The notes below the pieces were generated by a model. The model did no database searches. It saw nothing but the letters and a program-made list of their open reading frames with translations, and was not told the DNA's origin. Source: Mannheimia glucosida (GTDB lineage Bacteria > Pseudomonadota > Gammaproteobacteria > Enterobacterales > Pasteurellaceae). From it: a stretch of DNA of 64,000 bases. This document shows, piece by piece, positions 8,529-16,882 of this stretch. Positions within the stretch are counted from its first letter, which is position 1. Each line of letters begins with the position of its first letter. Made by a program: the position numbers and the translations under genes. Location: assembly GCF_046267875.1 (NCBI RefSeq), contig NZ_CP176502.1, positions 1,736,001 to 1,800,000 on the forward strand, given 5' to 3'.

Positions 8529-8564
8529 GACAATAATAGTAAATTCTTTAAAAGGAAAATTTCA

Positions 8565-10715
8565 ATGACTCCAATTGTAAAACAGTTTAAATACGGTCAG
8601 CACACCGTGACCTTAGAAACCGGTGCTATCGCACGCCAAGCGACGGCGGCAGTAATGGTAAGTATGGACGACACCACGGTTTTCGTGACTGTGGTTGCGA
8701 AAAAAGACGTGAAAGAAGGACAAGATTTCTTCCCTTTAACCGTAGATTATCAAGAGCGTACTTACGCAGCCGGTCGTATTCCGGGCGGTTTCTTCAAACG
8801 TGAAGGGCGTCCTAGCGAAGGTGAAACCTTAATCGCTCGCCTGATCGACCGTCCTGTGCGTCCACTTTTCCCAGAAGGTTTCTTCAACGAAATTCAAGTG
8901 ATTGCGACCGTAGTATCGGTAAACCCACAAATCAGCCCTGATTTAGTGGCAATGATCGGTGCATCGGCTGCTCTTTCATTATCCGGCGTGCCGTTTAACG
9001 GCCCAATCGGTGCGGCTCGTGTTGGTTTCATCAACGACCAATTCGTGCTAAACCCAACCACCAGCGAGCAAAAAATCAGCCGCTTAGATTTAGTGGTTGC
9101 CGGTACAGACAAAGCCGTGTTAATGGTGGAATCTGAGGCTGACATCTTAACCGAAGAGCAAATGTTAGCGGCGGTGGTGTTCGGTCACGAGCAACAACAG
9201 GTTGTGATCGAAAACATCAAAGAATTTGTTAAAGAAGCGGGCAAACCACGTTGGGATTGGGTTGCACCAGAGCCAAACACAGATTTAATCAACAAAGTAA
9301 AAGCATTAGCAGAAGCACGCATTGGCGATGCTTATCGTATCGTCGAAAAACAAGTTCGTTACGAGCAAATCGATGCGATTAAAGCAGACGTGATTGCACA
9401 ACTTACCGCAGAAGATGAAACCGTTTCCGAAGGCGCAATCATCGACATCATTACCGCATTAGAAAGCCAAATCGTACGTAGCCGTATTATTGCAGGCGAA
9501 CCACGCATTGACGGTCGTACGGTAGATACCGTGCGTGCATTGGATATTTGCACTGGCGTGTTACCACGCACCCACGGCTCTGCCCTCTTTACTCGTGGCG
9601 AAACCCAAGCATTAGCAGTAGCAACATTGGGTACAGAGCGTGATGCCCAAATCATTGATGAATTGACCGGCGAAAAATCTGACCGTTTCTTATTCCACTA
9701 CAACTTCCCTCCATACTCTGTGGGCGAAACCGGTCGTATCGGCTCGCCAAAACGCCGTGAAATCGGTCACGGTCGTTTAGCAAAACGTGGCGTATTAGCC
9801 GTGATGCCAACCGCTGAAGAGTTCCCGTATGTAGTGCGTGTGGTGTCTGAAATCACTGAATCTAACGGTTCTTCTTCAATGGCATCTGTGTGTGGTGCGT
9901 CTCTTGCGTTAATGGACGCTGGTGTGCCAATCAAAGCAGCGGTTGCGGGTATCGCAATGGGACTCGTGAAAGAAGACGAGAAATTCGTGGTACTTTCTGA
10001 CATTTTAGGTGACGAAGACCACTTAGGCGATATGGACTTTAAAGTCGCAGGAACCCGCACCGGTGTGACTGCGTTGCAAATGGACATCAAAATCGAAGGG
10101 ATCACCCCTGAAATTATGCGTATTGCCCTAAACCAAGCTAAAGGTGCAAGAATGCACATTTTAGGTGTAATGGAACAAGCTATTCCGGCACCTCGTGCGG
10201 ATATTTCTGACTATGCGCCACGCATTCACACAATGAAGATCGATCCGAAGAAAATCAAAGATGTGATTGGTAAAGGCGGTGCAACAATTCGTGCCTTAAC
10301 CGAAGAAACTAATACCTCTATCGATATTGATGATGACGGTACAGTGAAAATTGCGGCAACTGACGGTAATGCAGCGAAAGCGGTAATGGCTCGCATTGAA
10401 GAGATCGTTGCCGAAGTGGAAGTAAACCAAATTTACAACGGTAAAGTAACCCGTGTGGTGGACTTCGGTGCATTCGTTTCTATCTTAGGCGGCAAAGAAG
10501 GCTTAGTCCACATTTCGCAAATCACTAACGAACGTGTTGAGCGTGTAGCAGACTACTTAGCCGTTGGTCAAGAAGTACAAGTGAAAGTGGTAGAAATTGA
10601 CCGTCAAGGCAGAATCCGCTTAACGATGAAAGACATCAATAATACCAACGAAGCAAATACAGAGGAAACTGTATCTGAAAATGTGGTGGAAACAGAACAA
10701 GAAACTAATTTCTAG
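8565..10715 (+). CDS. pnp: Polyribonucleotide nucleotidyltransferase (PNPase)
   Basis: PNPase is a phosphorolytic 3'-5' exoribonuclease and part of the RNA degradosome. The 716-aa protein has two RNase PH domains; the second holds FTRGETQALAVATLG and the catalytic block DILGDEDHLGDMDFK (about residues 479-493). A KH domain with IGKGGATIRALTEET (about 567-582) and an S1 domain (about 620-690) follow. The acidic tail (TNEANTEETVSENVVETEQE) is variable between species. The ribosome-binding site AAAGGAAAA and start ATG at 8565 are clear. It heads a pnp-nlpI-deaD block as in enterobacteria, but rpsO, normally just upstream, is absent. Confidence 0.97.
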   Translation: MTPIVKQFKYGQHTVTLETGAIARQATAAVMVSMDDTTVFVTVVAKKDVKEGQDFFPLTVDYQERTYAAGRIPGGFFKREGRPSEGETLIARLIDRPVRPLFPEGFFNEIQVIATVVSVNPQISPDLVAMIGASAALSLSGVPFNGPIGAARVGFINDQFVLNPTTSEQKISRLDLVVAGTDKAVLMVESEADILTEEQMLAAVVFGHEQQQVVIENIKEFVKEAGKPRWDWVAPEPNTDLINKVKALAEARIGDAYRIVEKQVRYEQIDAIKADVIAQLTAEDETVSEGAIIDIITALESQIVRSRIIAGEPRIDGRTVDTVRALDICTGVLPRTHGSALFTRGETQALAVATLGTERDAQIIDELTGEKSDRFLFHYNFPPYSVGETGRIGSPKRREIGHGRLAKRGVLAVMPTAEEFPYVVRVVSEITESNGSSSMASVCGASLALMDAGVPIKAAVAGIAMGLVKEDEKFVVLSDILGDEDHLGDMDFKVAGTRTGVTALQMDIKIEGITPEIMRIALNQAKGARMHILGVMEQAIPAPRADISDYAPRIHTMKIDPKKIKDVIGKGGATIRALTEETNTSIDIDDDGTVKIAATDGNAAKAVMARIEEIVAEVEVNQIYNGKVTRVVDFGAFVSILGGKEGLVHISQITNERVERVADYLAVGQEVQVKVVEIDRQGRIRLTMKDINNTNEANTEETVSENVVETEQETNF

Positions 10716-10733
10716 TTCTCACTAATAAAGATG

Positions 10734-10767
10734 AATAACGGGCTTCAACCGCCCGTTATTCCATTTT
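10734..10767 (+). terminator. Hairpin between pnp and nlpI
   Basis: AATAACGGGC (10734-10743) pairs perfectly with GCCCGTTATT (10751-10760) across a 7-nt loop, followed by CCATTTTAT. It is a stable intrinsic-type terminator or a 3'-end stabilising stem. The T-tract is short, so read-through into nlpI is plausible. Confidence 0.7.
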
Positions 10768-10797
10768 ATCATTGATTAATTTAAAGGCTATTTAGTA

Positions 10798-11721
10798 ATG
10801 GCACAACTGTTTAAGTTGTTACGAATTCGTTTCTTATTGCTGAATTTAATTTCTGTTTTAGTGCTAAGCGGTTGTGCCGGTCGGTATGCCGATTTGGTAT
10901 CAATTAAAAACTTAGCGTTAGCAGAGCTCAACCCTCAACTTCGCTTTGAACAAGAAGCAATGGTTGTAAGGCTTAGTCAAGTATTAGAAGAAGCTGAATT
11001 AAGTTCATCTGAACAAGCTGACCTCTATTTTGAAAGAGGCGTTATTTACGACAGTTTAGGTTTATGGTCGTTAGCCCGTTATGATTTTGCCCAAGCCATT
11101 TCGTTAAATCAACGTATGGCGGCAGCTTATAACTATATGGGATTATATCTGCTGTTGGAAGGTGATTATGACAGTTCGATTGATGCGTTTAATGCCGTAT
11201 TAGAATTAGATCGAGAATATAGTTATACCTACCTCAATCGAGGTTTAGCCTTCTACTACAGTGGTCGATATTCTGAAGCCCAGCGTGATCTTCTTCATTT
11301 TTATGAAGAAGATAAAAAAGACCCTTATCGAGTATTATGGCTATATTTCAATGAGCTGGAAATTACACCACTTGAGGCTAAAAATAACTTACAAAAACGG
11401 GCAAAATCGGTTTCAGCCGAATTTTGGGGAGCCAATATCATAAATTATTTTTTAGGTAAGTTAAATTTAGCTGAACTTCGTGCTATAATCGATCGTGATG
11501 CTAAAGAAAATAGCTCACAATATGCAGAAATACTGACAGAAACGTATTTCTACTTAGCAAAACAACAACTCAAATTAGATCATAAAGATGAGGCAATCAG
11601 CCTCTTTCGTCTTGCTCTTGCAAATCAAGTGTTTAACTTCGTTGAGTATCGTTTTGCCCTGTTTGAGTTATCACAAATTCGTGGTATGACTCAAACGACT
11701 CCCGTTGTTGATAAAGAATAG
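10798..11721 (+). CDS. nlpI: Lipoprotein NlpI, TPR adaptor of murein hydrolases
   Basis: NlpI is an outer-membrane lipoprotein. In E. coli it scaffolds peptidoglycan endopeptidases and delivers MepS to the protease Prc. The 307-aa product starts with a lipoprotein signal peptide whose lipobox LSGC makes Cys26 the modified residue. It then shows tetratricopeptide repeats, notably ADLYFERGVIYDSLGLWSLARYDFAQAISLN and AAAYNYMGLYLLLEGDYDSSIDAFNAVLEL. Its place between pnp and deaD is the conserved one. It is slightly longer than the E. coli protein (294 aa), mainly at the N-terminus before the lipobox. Confidence 0.93.
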   Translation: MAQLFKLLRIRFLLLNLISVLVLSGCAGRYADLVSIKNLALAELNPQLRFEQEAMVVRLSQVLEEAELSSSEQADLYFERGVIYDSLGLWSLARYDFAQAISLNQRMAAAYNYMGLYLLLEGDYDSSIDAFNAVLELDREYSYTYLNRGLAFYYSGRYSEAQRDLLHFYEEDKKDPYRVLWLYFNELEITPLEAKNNLQKRAKSVSAEFWGANIINYFLGKLNLAELRAIIDRDAKENSSQYAEILTETYFYLAKQQLKLDHKDEAISLFRLALANQVFNFVEYRFALFELSQIRGMTQTTPVVDKE

Positions 11722-11740
11722 GGAAAGATTAGGACAATAC

Positions 11741-11782
11741 AAGCGGTTAATTTCGCAAAAAATTTTGTAAATTTAACCGCTT
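11741..11782 (+). terminator. Inverted uptake-signal pair after nlpI
   Basis: AAGCGGTTAA (11741-11750) and TTAACCGCTT (11773-11782) form a 10-bp stem 20 bp after the nlpI stop. This could separate nlpI from deaD transcription. Confidence 0.55.
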
Positions 11783-11923
11783 ATACTCAGGGGATTTTTA
11801 AAGCATCACTTGCTTTGTTATTTCATTTCTTCCTAAATTTCAACAATATAATTTTCATTAATGGCTGTGCAGAAAAATAGTCAATATTTTCTGCTTTCCG
11901 CCGTTCCAAACAAATGGTTTTTT

Positions 11924-13732
11924 ATGACAACTGAATCTTTAACTTTCGCCGATTTAGGCTTACCCCAACCAATCCTTGATGCTGTAAATGAAATGGGTTT
12001 TGTAAACCCATCACCAATTCAACAAGAATGTATTCCTCACTTATTAGCCGGTCGAGATGTGCTTGGTATGGCACAAACCGGGAGCGGTAAAACCGCCGCT
12101 TTCTCTTTACCGTTGTTGGCTCAAATTGACCCAACACAACGCCACCCACAAATGTTAGTGATGGCACCCACCCGTGAGCTTGCCATTCAAGTAGCCGATG
12201 CTTGTGAGCAGTTTGCAAAAAATATGAAAGGCATTCGTGTTGTGACGGTTTATGGTGGACAACGTTATGACATTCAATTACGTGCTTTAAAACAAGGCTC
12301 ACAAGTAGTAGTGGGTACGCCGGGGCGTATTCTTGACCATATCCGCCGTGGCACATTAGATTTATCCGAATTAAAATTCATCGTGTTAGATGAAGCTGAC
12401 GAAATGCTGCGTATGGGCTTTATTGACGATGTTGAAACGGTAATGGCTGAATTACCGGAAACACATCAAACTGCCCTCTTCTCTGCTACTATGCCGGAGC
12501 CAATTCGCCGCATTACCCGCCGCTTTATGAAAGATCCGCAAGAGGTAAAAATTAAGGCAACCGAGCGTTCAGCCCCGGATATTGAACAAAGCTATTGGTT
12601 AGTTAACGGTTTCCGTAAAAATGACGCATTATTACGTTTCTTAGAAGTGGAAGAATTTGATGCGGCAATTATCTTTACTCGTACCAAAACCGGTACTATT
12701 GATATTACCGAACTATGTGAACGTAACGGCTATCGCACCGCAGCATTAAACGGCGATATGACTCAACAAGCTCGTGAACAAACTTTAGAGAAATTACGCT
12801 CCGGTCGTTTAGATATTTTAGTCGCCACCGATGTTGCCGCTCGTGGTATTGATATTGAGCGAATCAGCTTGGTCATTAACTACGATATTCCGTTAGAAGA
12901 AGAATCTTATGTTCACCGCATCGGGCGTACCGGTCGTGCCGGTCGTTCAGGTCGTGCCTTACTGTTTGTTGAGCCTCGTGAACGCCGCTTATTACGCAAT
13001 ATCGAAAATTTAATCAAAAAACCAATTAATGAAGTGGCGATTCCAAACCACGAAATTTTAATGGAAAAACGCCGTGAGAAATTCAAAGCCCGCATTTCTA
13101 AGCAGTTAGAACATCACGATTTAGAAAAATATCGTGAATTGTTGGAAGATTTATTTACTGCGGATCAAGACCACGAAGAATTAGCGGCGGCGATGATGAT
13201 GTTACTGCAAGAAAAACAAAAACTGATTCTGCCACCGGATCCGGTTGTTCGTGCAGCCCGTTCTGAACGTGGACGTGACCGCAATGAGCGAAACGATCGT
13301 CGTAACGGTCGTGAACACCGTGAAAACAATGGTGTGGCAATGGATTTATACCGCATTGAATTGGGGCGTGAAGACGGTGTGGAAGTTCGTCACATTGTTG
13401 GTGCGATTGCCAACGAGGGTGATATCAGCAGCCGTTACATCGGGCATATCAAACTTTATGATAAATACTCAACCATTGAGTTGCCGCAAGGAATGCCAAA
13501 TCATCTCGTACAACATTTCGCTCACAAAGCACGTGTATTAAGCAAACCAATGCAGATGACATTACTTGGCTCTGCAAACAGTGCAAGTAATGCAAATCCA
13601 TTTGAAGGTCGTGGTCGCCGTAGTAACGATCGTAATGATCGTGGTGGTCGCCGAGACGGTGGTTTCAATAAAGACCGCAAAGGTGGCTTTAAAGAAAAAC
13701 GCTTTAGTGAAAAACGTAGCCGCCGTGATTAA
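11924..13732 (+). CDS. deaD: DEAD-box ATP-dependent RNA helicase DeaD (CsdA)
   Basis: DeaD unwinds RNA and helps large-subunit assembly and mRNA decay, especially in the cold. The 602-aa product has the Q motif (FADLGLPQPILDAV), Walker A AQTGSGKT (residues 50-57), DEAD box VLDEADEM, SAT motif (FSATMPEP) and helicase motif VI HRIGRTGRAGR. A DbpA-like RNA-binding domain (VEVRHIVGAIANEGDISSRYIG) and an Arg/Gly-rich tail follow. The frame is open to an ATG at 11861, but the family N-terminus and alignment favour the ATG at 11924. Neither start has a strong ribosome-binding site. A small inverted repeat (GCAGAAAA...ATTTTCTGC, about 11870-11895) lies in the leader, which may matter for cold regulation. 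Confidence 0.94.
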   Translation: MTTESLTFADLGLPQPILDAVNEMGFVNPSPIQQECIPHLLAGRDVLGMAQTGSGKTAAFSLPLLAQIDPTQRHPQMLVMAPTRELAIQVADACEQFAKNMKGIRVVTVYGGQRYDIQLRALKQGSQVVVGTPGRILDHIRRGTLDLSELKFIVLDEADEMLRMGFIDDVETVMAELPETHQTALFSATMPEPIRRITRRFMKDPQEVKIKATERSAPDIEQSYWLVNGFRKNDALLRFLEVEEFDAAIIFTRTKTGTIDITELCERNGYRTAALNGDMTQQAREQTLEKLRSGRLDILVATDVAARGIDIERISLVINYDIPLEEESYVHRIGRTGRAGRSGRALLFVEPRERRLLRNIENLIKKPINEVAIPNHEILMEKRREKFKARISKQLEHHDLEKYRELLEDLFTADQDHEELAAAMMMLLQEKQKLILPPDPVVRAARSERGRDRNERNDRRNGREHRENNGVAMDLYRIELGREDGVEVRHIVGAIANEGDISSRYIGHIKLYDKYSTIELPQGMPNHLVQHFAHKARVLSKPMQMTLLGSANSASNANPFEGRGRRSNDRNDRGGRRDGGFNKDRKGGFKEKRFSEKRSRRD

Positions 13733-13740
13733 TTAACCCA

Positions 13741-13765
13741 ATGCCCTAGTCAATAGGGCATTTTT
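13741..13765 (+). terminator. Intrinsic terminator of deaD
   Basis: ATGCCCTA (13741-13748) and TAGGGCAT (13754-13761) form a perfect 8-bp stem with a GTCAA loop, followed by TTTT. It begins 8 bp after the deaD stop. Confidence 0.9.
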
Positions 13766-13815
13766 CATATTACACTATTTTACAAGCGGTCTTTTTCTTA
13801 CATTTTTTTGCAACT

Positions 13816-14337
13816 ATGTTTATTAAACCTAACCAAATGTCTTGCTCAACCACAATTTCCGAACAAGACATCGCATTTATGCAATATGCTCTTGATCTCG
13901 CTGATTTAGCCGAAGCAAAAGGCGAAATCCCAGTTGGGGCGGTACTGGTTGATAAAAACCAACAAATTATCGGCAGAGGCTGGAACCAAACCATTCAACT
14001 TTCCGACCCTTCTGCCCACGCTGAAATGCAGGCAATTCGTCAAGCAGGCCAAACTTTAGGGAATTATCGCCTATTAGATTGTACCCTTTATGTCACGCTC
14101 GAGCCTTGTCCTATGTGTGCCGGAGCTATTTTACATAGCAGAATTGGTCGTTTAGTGTTTGGAGCGAGTGATTACAAAACCGGAGCAGTAGGCTCACGTT
14201 ATCATCTATTTGAAGATTATAAAATGAACCACTTTTTAGAAATACAAGGTAATGTACTAGGCAAGGAATGTAGCCAAAAGATCAGTGATTTTTTTAAGCG
14301 AAGACGTGAAGAGCATAAAGCTCAAAAAAAAGCATAG
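13816..14337 (+). CDS. tadA: tRNA-specific adenosine deaminase
   Basis: TadA deaminates A34 of tRNA-Arg(ACG) to inosine. The 173-aa protein has the zinc-dependent deaminase motifs HAE (His68, proton shuttle Glu70) and PCPMC (Cys98, Cys101). The conserved NYRLLDCTLYVTLEPC and GASDYKTGAVGS segments are also present. The ATG at 13816 is the first in frame, and an in-frame Met at residue 8 is an alternative start. No strong ribosome-binding site distinguishes them. An uptake-signal copy (ACAAGCGGTC) lies just upstream. The gene is convergent with mltB. Confidence 0.95.
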   Translation: MFIKPNQMSCSTTISEQDIAFMQYALDLADLAEAKGEIPVGAVLVDKNQQIIGRGWNQTIQLSDPSAHAEMQAIRQAGQTLGNYRLLDCTLYVTLEPCPMCAGAILHSRIGRLVFGASDYKTGAVGSRYHLFEDYKMNHFLEIQGNVLGKECSQKISDFFKRRREEHKAQKKA

Positions 14338-14360
14338 TAGAATGTTCTACTATGCTTTTT
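14327..14360. terminator. Perfect bidirectional terminator between tadA and mltB
   Basis: AAAAAGCATAGTAGAA (14327-14342) is followed by a 2-nt loop and its exact complement (14345-14360). This gives a 16-bp stem with A and T runs at its base in both directions. It overlaps the tadA stop codon (14335-14337) and ends 4 bp before the mltB stop. Confidence 0.92.
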
Positions 14361-14363
14361 AAC

Positions 14364-15452
14364 TTATTGACCAACTGAAGCTAAAATTCTGTCGGCAAAT
14401 TTTCCGATACTGATACCGAAGTTGTTTGATTTATTCCAATCCATTAAAGTACGGAAATTATTAGAAACTAAAAACGCTCTTCCCGCTTCCTTATCCGGAC
14501 GAATCAACCAAACCTTTTTGCCGTGTAATTGAGCTAATTTTGCCGACTCTTGTCCATTCGGATAAGCTAAATAAACACCTAAGGCTTGCCATTCAGCCAA
14601 TGTTTTCGCTTTATTGATTTCAAGACCGGCAAAACTTAAATCCATCGGTGAAGCTAATTTAACCTCAACACCCCAAGGTAGTTGATTATCCCAACCTACT
14701 GTTGAAAGATAATTGGCAATAGAGGCAAACGCATCGGCTTCATTCTCCCAAATATCTTTTTTACCGTCATTATTGCCATCAGCTGCATAGATTAAGTAAG
14801 AAGTTGGCATAAATTGAGTTTGTCCCATCGCCCCTGCCCAAGAACCAAGCAATTCATAACGTTTGATTGTACCATCATCAAGCATTTTCATCGCATTCAC
14901 AAATTCTTGCGTGAATAACTTCTCACGGCGACCGTCAAATGCAAGCGTTGCCAATACTGAAAGTACATCAAAATCCCCTTGGTTACGCCCAAAGCTGCTC
15001 TCCATTCCCCAAAGTGCCAAAATATACTCTTTTTGTACCCCATATTTTTGGCTGGCACGGGTAAGCTGGCTATTATATTCATACCAACGTTCGCTTGCCT
15101 GATTCACCTTCGCTTGGGTTAAGACTTTATTTAAGTAATTGGTTACACCATTTGGGTTAGGAGGTGGAGGCGGTAAATTCGGGTCGCGTCTTCGTGCAGC
15201 TTGCTGTTGATCCAACTGCACCGCTCTAGCGTTGTAATGAATGAATTTCTGAGCATTCAACGTTTTTGCAGACACGCCTGCACCCGCTGCTTTTTGTTTC
15301 AAAAAATGCACATAATCATTAAAATGACTGACCGAGCGAGATTTGCTGTATTTAGCATCTAAGTTTAAGCTTGAATAGTTTTCCTTATTATCACTTGCAC
15401 AACCAGCTAAGGCTATAATCGCTAAAGGTAAGGTAAAAATTGTCGATTTCAT
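14364..15452 (-). CDS. mltB: Membrane-bound lytic murein transglycosylase B
   Basis: MltB cleaves peptidoglycan glycan strands, leaving 1,6-anhydro-MurNAc ends. The 362-aa product begins with a lipoprotein signal peptide (lipobox LAGC, Cys18), predicting outer-membrane anchoring. The catalytic Glu lies in LALWGMESSFGRNQGDFDV, and AGAMGQTQFMPTSYL and DIWENEADAFASIANYL are family blocks. A Pro-rich stretch (PPPPPNPNG, about 92-100) precedes the catalytic domain. The start lies 2 bp after the truB stop, so it is probably the last gene of the rimP-nusA-infB-rbfA-truB transcript. Confidence 0.94.
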   Translation of the reverse strand: MKSTIFTLPLAIIALAGCASDNKENYSSLNLDAKYSKSRSVSHFNDYVHFLKQKAAGAGVSAKTLNAQKFIHYNARAVQLDQQQAARRRDPNLPPPPPNPNGVTNYLNKVLTQAKVNQASERWYEYNSQLTRASQKYGVQKEYILALWGMESSFGRNQGDFDVLSVLATLAFDGRREKLFTQEFVNAMKMLDDGTIKRYELLGSWAGAMGQTQFMPTSYLIYAADGNNDGKKDIWENEADAFASIANYLSTVGWDNQLPWGVEVKLASPMDLSFAGLEINKAKTLAEWQALGVYLAYPNGQESAKLAQLHGKKVWLIRPDKEAGRAFLVSNNFRTLMDWNKSNNFGISIGKFADRILASVGQ

Positions 15453-15454
15453 CT

Positions 15455-16378
15455 TTATTCTGTTAGGTTAATCATTCGGTTGGGTCGAATCACGTTATCC
15501 TGAGTGATCTCCGCCACACCTAGAAATTGTCCGCTATCGGAATACAAACGCACCTGTCCATAAATTTGGTCCGGATTGTCAAACTTAATTCTTTGACCAA
15601 AGCCCACCGCTTTAGTTTGCTCTGAAGTTAAATTTATTTTCGCTAATGCAGAAACTGCCGTGTCCATCGGCAATAAGTGCTGGTCTAACTCTGCAAGCGG
15701 TTGATTTTCGGCTAAAGTTTGCAAATCTGCATAGCTCATCATTTTTTCAATCGGGTAATCTGCCACCGCGGTACGACGTAGCATCGTAACGTGTGCACCA
15801 CAACCCAACTCTTCGCCTAAATCATCCACCAAAGTTCGGATATAAGTACCTTTAGAACAATGTACATCAAGGGTTAAAAATGGGGCGTTATATTCAATGA
15901 AATTCAGTTCAAAAATCGTAATCGGGCGAGCCTCACGCTCCACTGTAATCCCTGCTCGGGCATATTCATACAAGGGTTTGCCATTATGTTTTAAGGCTGA
16001 AAACATTGTTGGCACTTGCAAAATATCGCCTCTGAATTTATCCAAAACAGCCAAAATTTGAGATTCTGTCACTACAACCGCTTTTGTTTCCACCACTTGC
16101 CCTTCAGCATCTGAGGTGTCGGTTCGTTCGCCCAATTTTGCAGTAACGAGATAACGTTTATCAGAATCCAACAAAAATTGCGAAAATTTGGTCGCCTCAC
16201 CTAAGCAAATCGGCAACATACCGGTTGCAAGTGGGTCTAACGCTCCAGTATGTCCGGCTTTATTCGCTTGAAAAATTCTCTTTACCTTTTGCAGAATATC
16301 GTTTGAAGACATTCCTTGTGGTTTATCTAATAAGAAAACGCCGTGAATATCACGGCCACGTTTGCGAGGTCTAGACAC
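15455..16378 (-). CDS. truB: tRNA pseudouridine(55) synthase
   Basis: TruB isomerises U55 in the T-loop of tRNAs and acts as a tRNA chaperone. The 307-aa protein has the catalytic Asp48 in GHTGALDPLATGMLPICLGEATKF. Other family blocks are KRYLVTAKLGERTDTSDAEG, CSKGTYIRTLVDDLGE and a C-terminal PUA-like segment. It follows rbfA with a 2-bp gap, matching the conserved infB-rbfA-truB order. Unlike E. coli, rpsO and pnp do not follow; mltB does. Confidence 0.96.
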   Translation of the reverse strand: MSRPRKRGRDIHGVFLLDKPQGMSSNDILQKVKRIFQANKAGHTGALDPLATGMLPICLGEATKFSQFLLDSDKRYLVTAKLGERTDTSDAEGQVVETKAVVVTESQILAVLDKFRGDILQVPTMFSALKHNGKPLYEYARAGITVEREARPITIFELNFIEYNAPFLTLDVHCSKGTYIRTLVDDLGEELGCGAHVTMLRRTAVADYPIEKMMSYADLQTLAENQPLAELDQHLLPMDTAVSALAKINLTSEQTKAVGFGQRIKFDNPDQIYGQVRLYSDSGQFLGVAEITQDNVIRPNRMINLTE

Positions 16379-16380
16379 AA

Positions 16381-16761
16381 TTAGTCCTCTTTATGTTTTT
16401 CTTCGTCATTTTTAATAACACTGGAAACCAAGTTTGACATACGCATACCTTCGACTAACGACTCATCGTAGATAAAACGCAGTTCAGGCACAATACGCAA
16501 ACGCATTGCTTTCCCCAAAAGAGTACGAATATAGGGGCTTGCTTTCTCTAAGCCTTGCATACCTTGTTTGATAGCCTCAGCATCGTTATCAAATAAGAAA
16601 GTCACAAAAATTTTGGCATACGCCAAATCTCTTGATACTTCCACATCAGAAACAGTCACCATACCAATGCGAGGATCTTTTACCTCACGTTGTAAGATCA
16701 CCGCCACTTCTTTTTGTAGCTCCTGTGCCACACGATCACTACGTTTAAATTCTCTGGACAT
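16381..16761 (-). CDS. rbfA: 30S ribosome-binding factor A
   Basis: RbfA is a small KH-fold protein that binds the maturing 30S subunit near helix 1 of 16S rRNA and is important in cold adaptation. The 126-aa sequence shows the typical N-terminus (REFKRSDRVAQELQKEVAVILQREVKDPRIG) and the block VSRDLAYAKIFVTFL. It is second to last in the conserved infB-rbfA-truB run. A gap of about 120 bp separates it from infB. Confidence 0.95.
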   Translation of the reverse strand: MSREFKRSDRVAQELQKEVAVILQREVKDPRIGMVTVSDVEVSRDLAYAKIFVTFLFDNDAEAIKQGMQGLEKASPYIRTLLGKAMRLRIVPELRFIYDESLVEGMRMSNLVSSVIKNDEEKHKED

Positions 16762-16882
16762 TTATTTCTCCACAATAAAAAATAGGACGCACTGCATATG
16801 CCCCAACGATCTTGATTTGTAAAATATATTATAAAACAGATCGCTTGCGGACGCACACAGTACGCTCCTACATTTCAATTTA

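Noticed and set aside
15140..15190. Repeat-like tract in mltB
   Set aside because: It encodes a Pro-rich linker (PPPPPNPNG) and is not a DNA repeat array.
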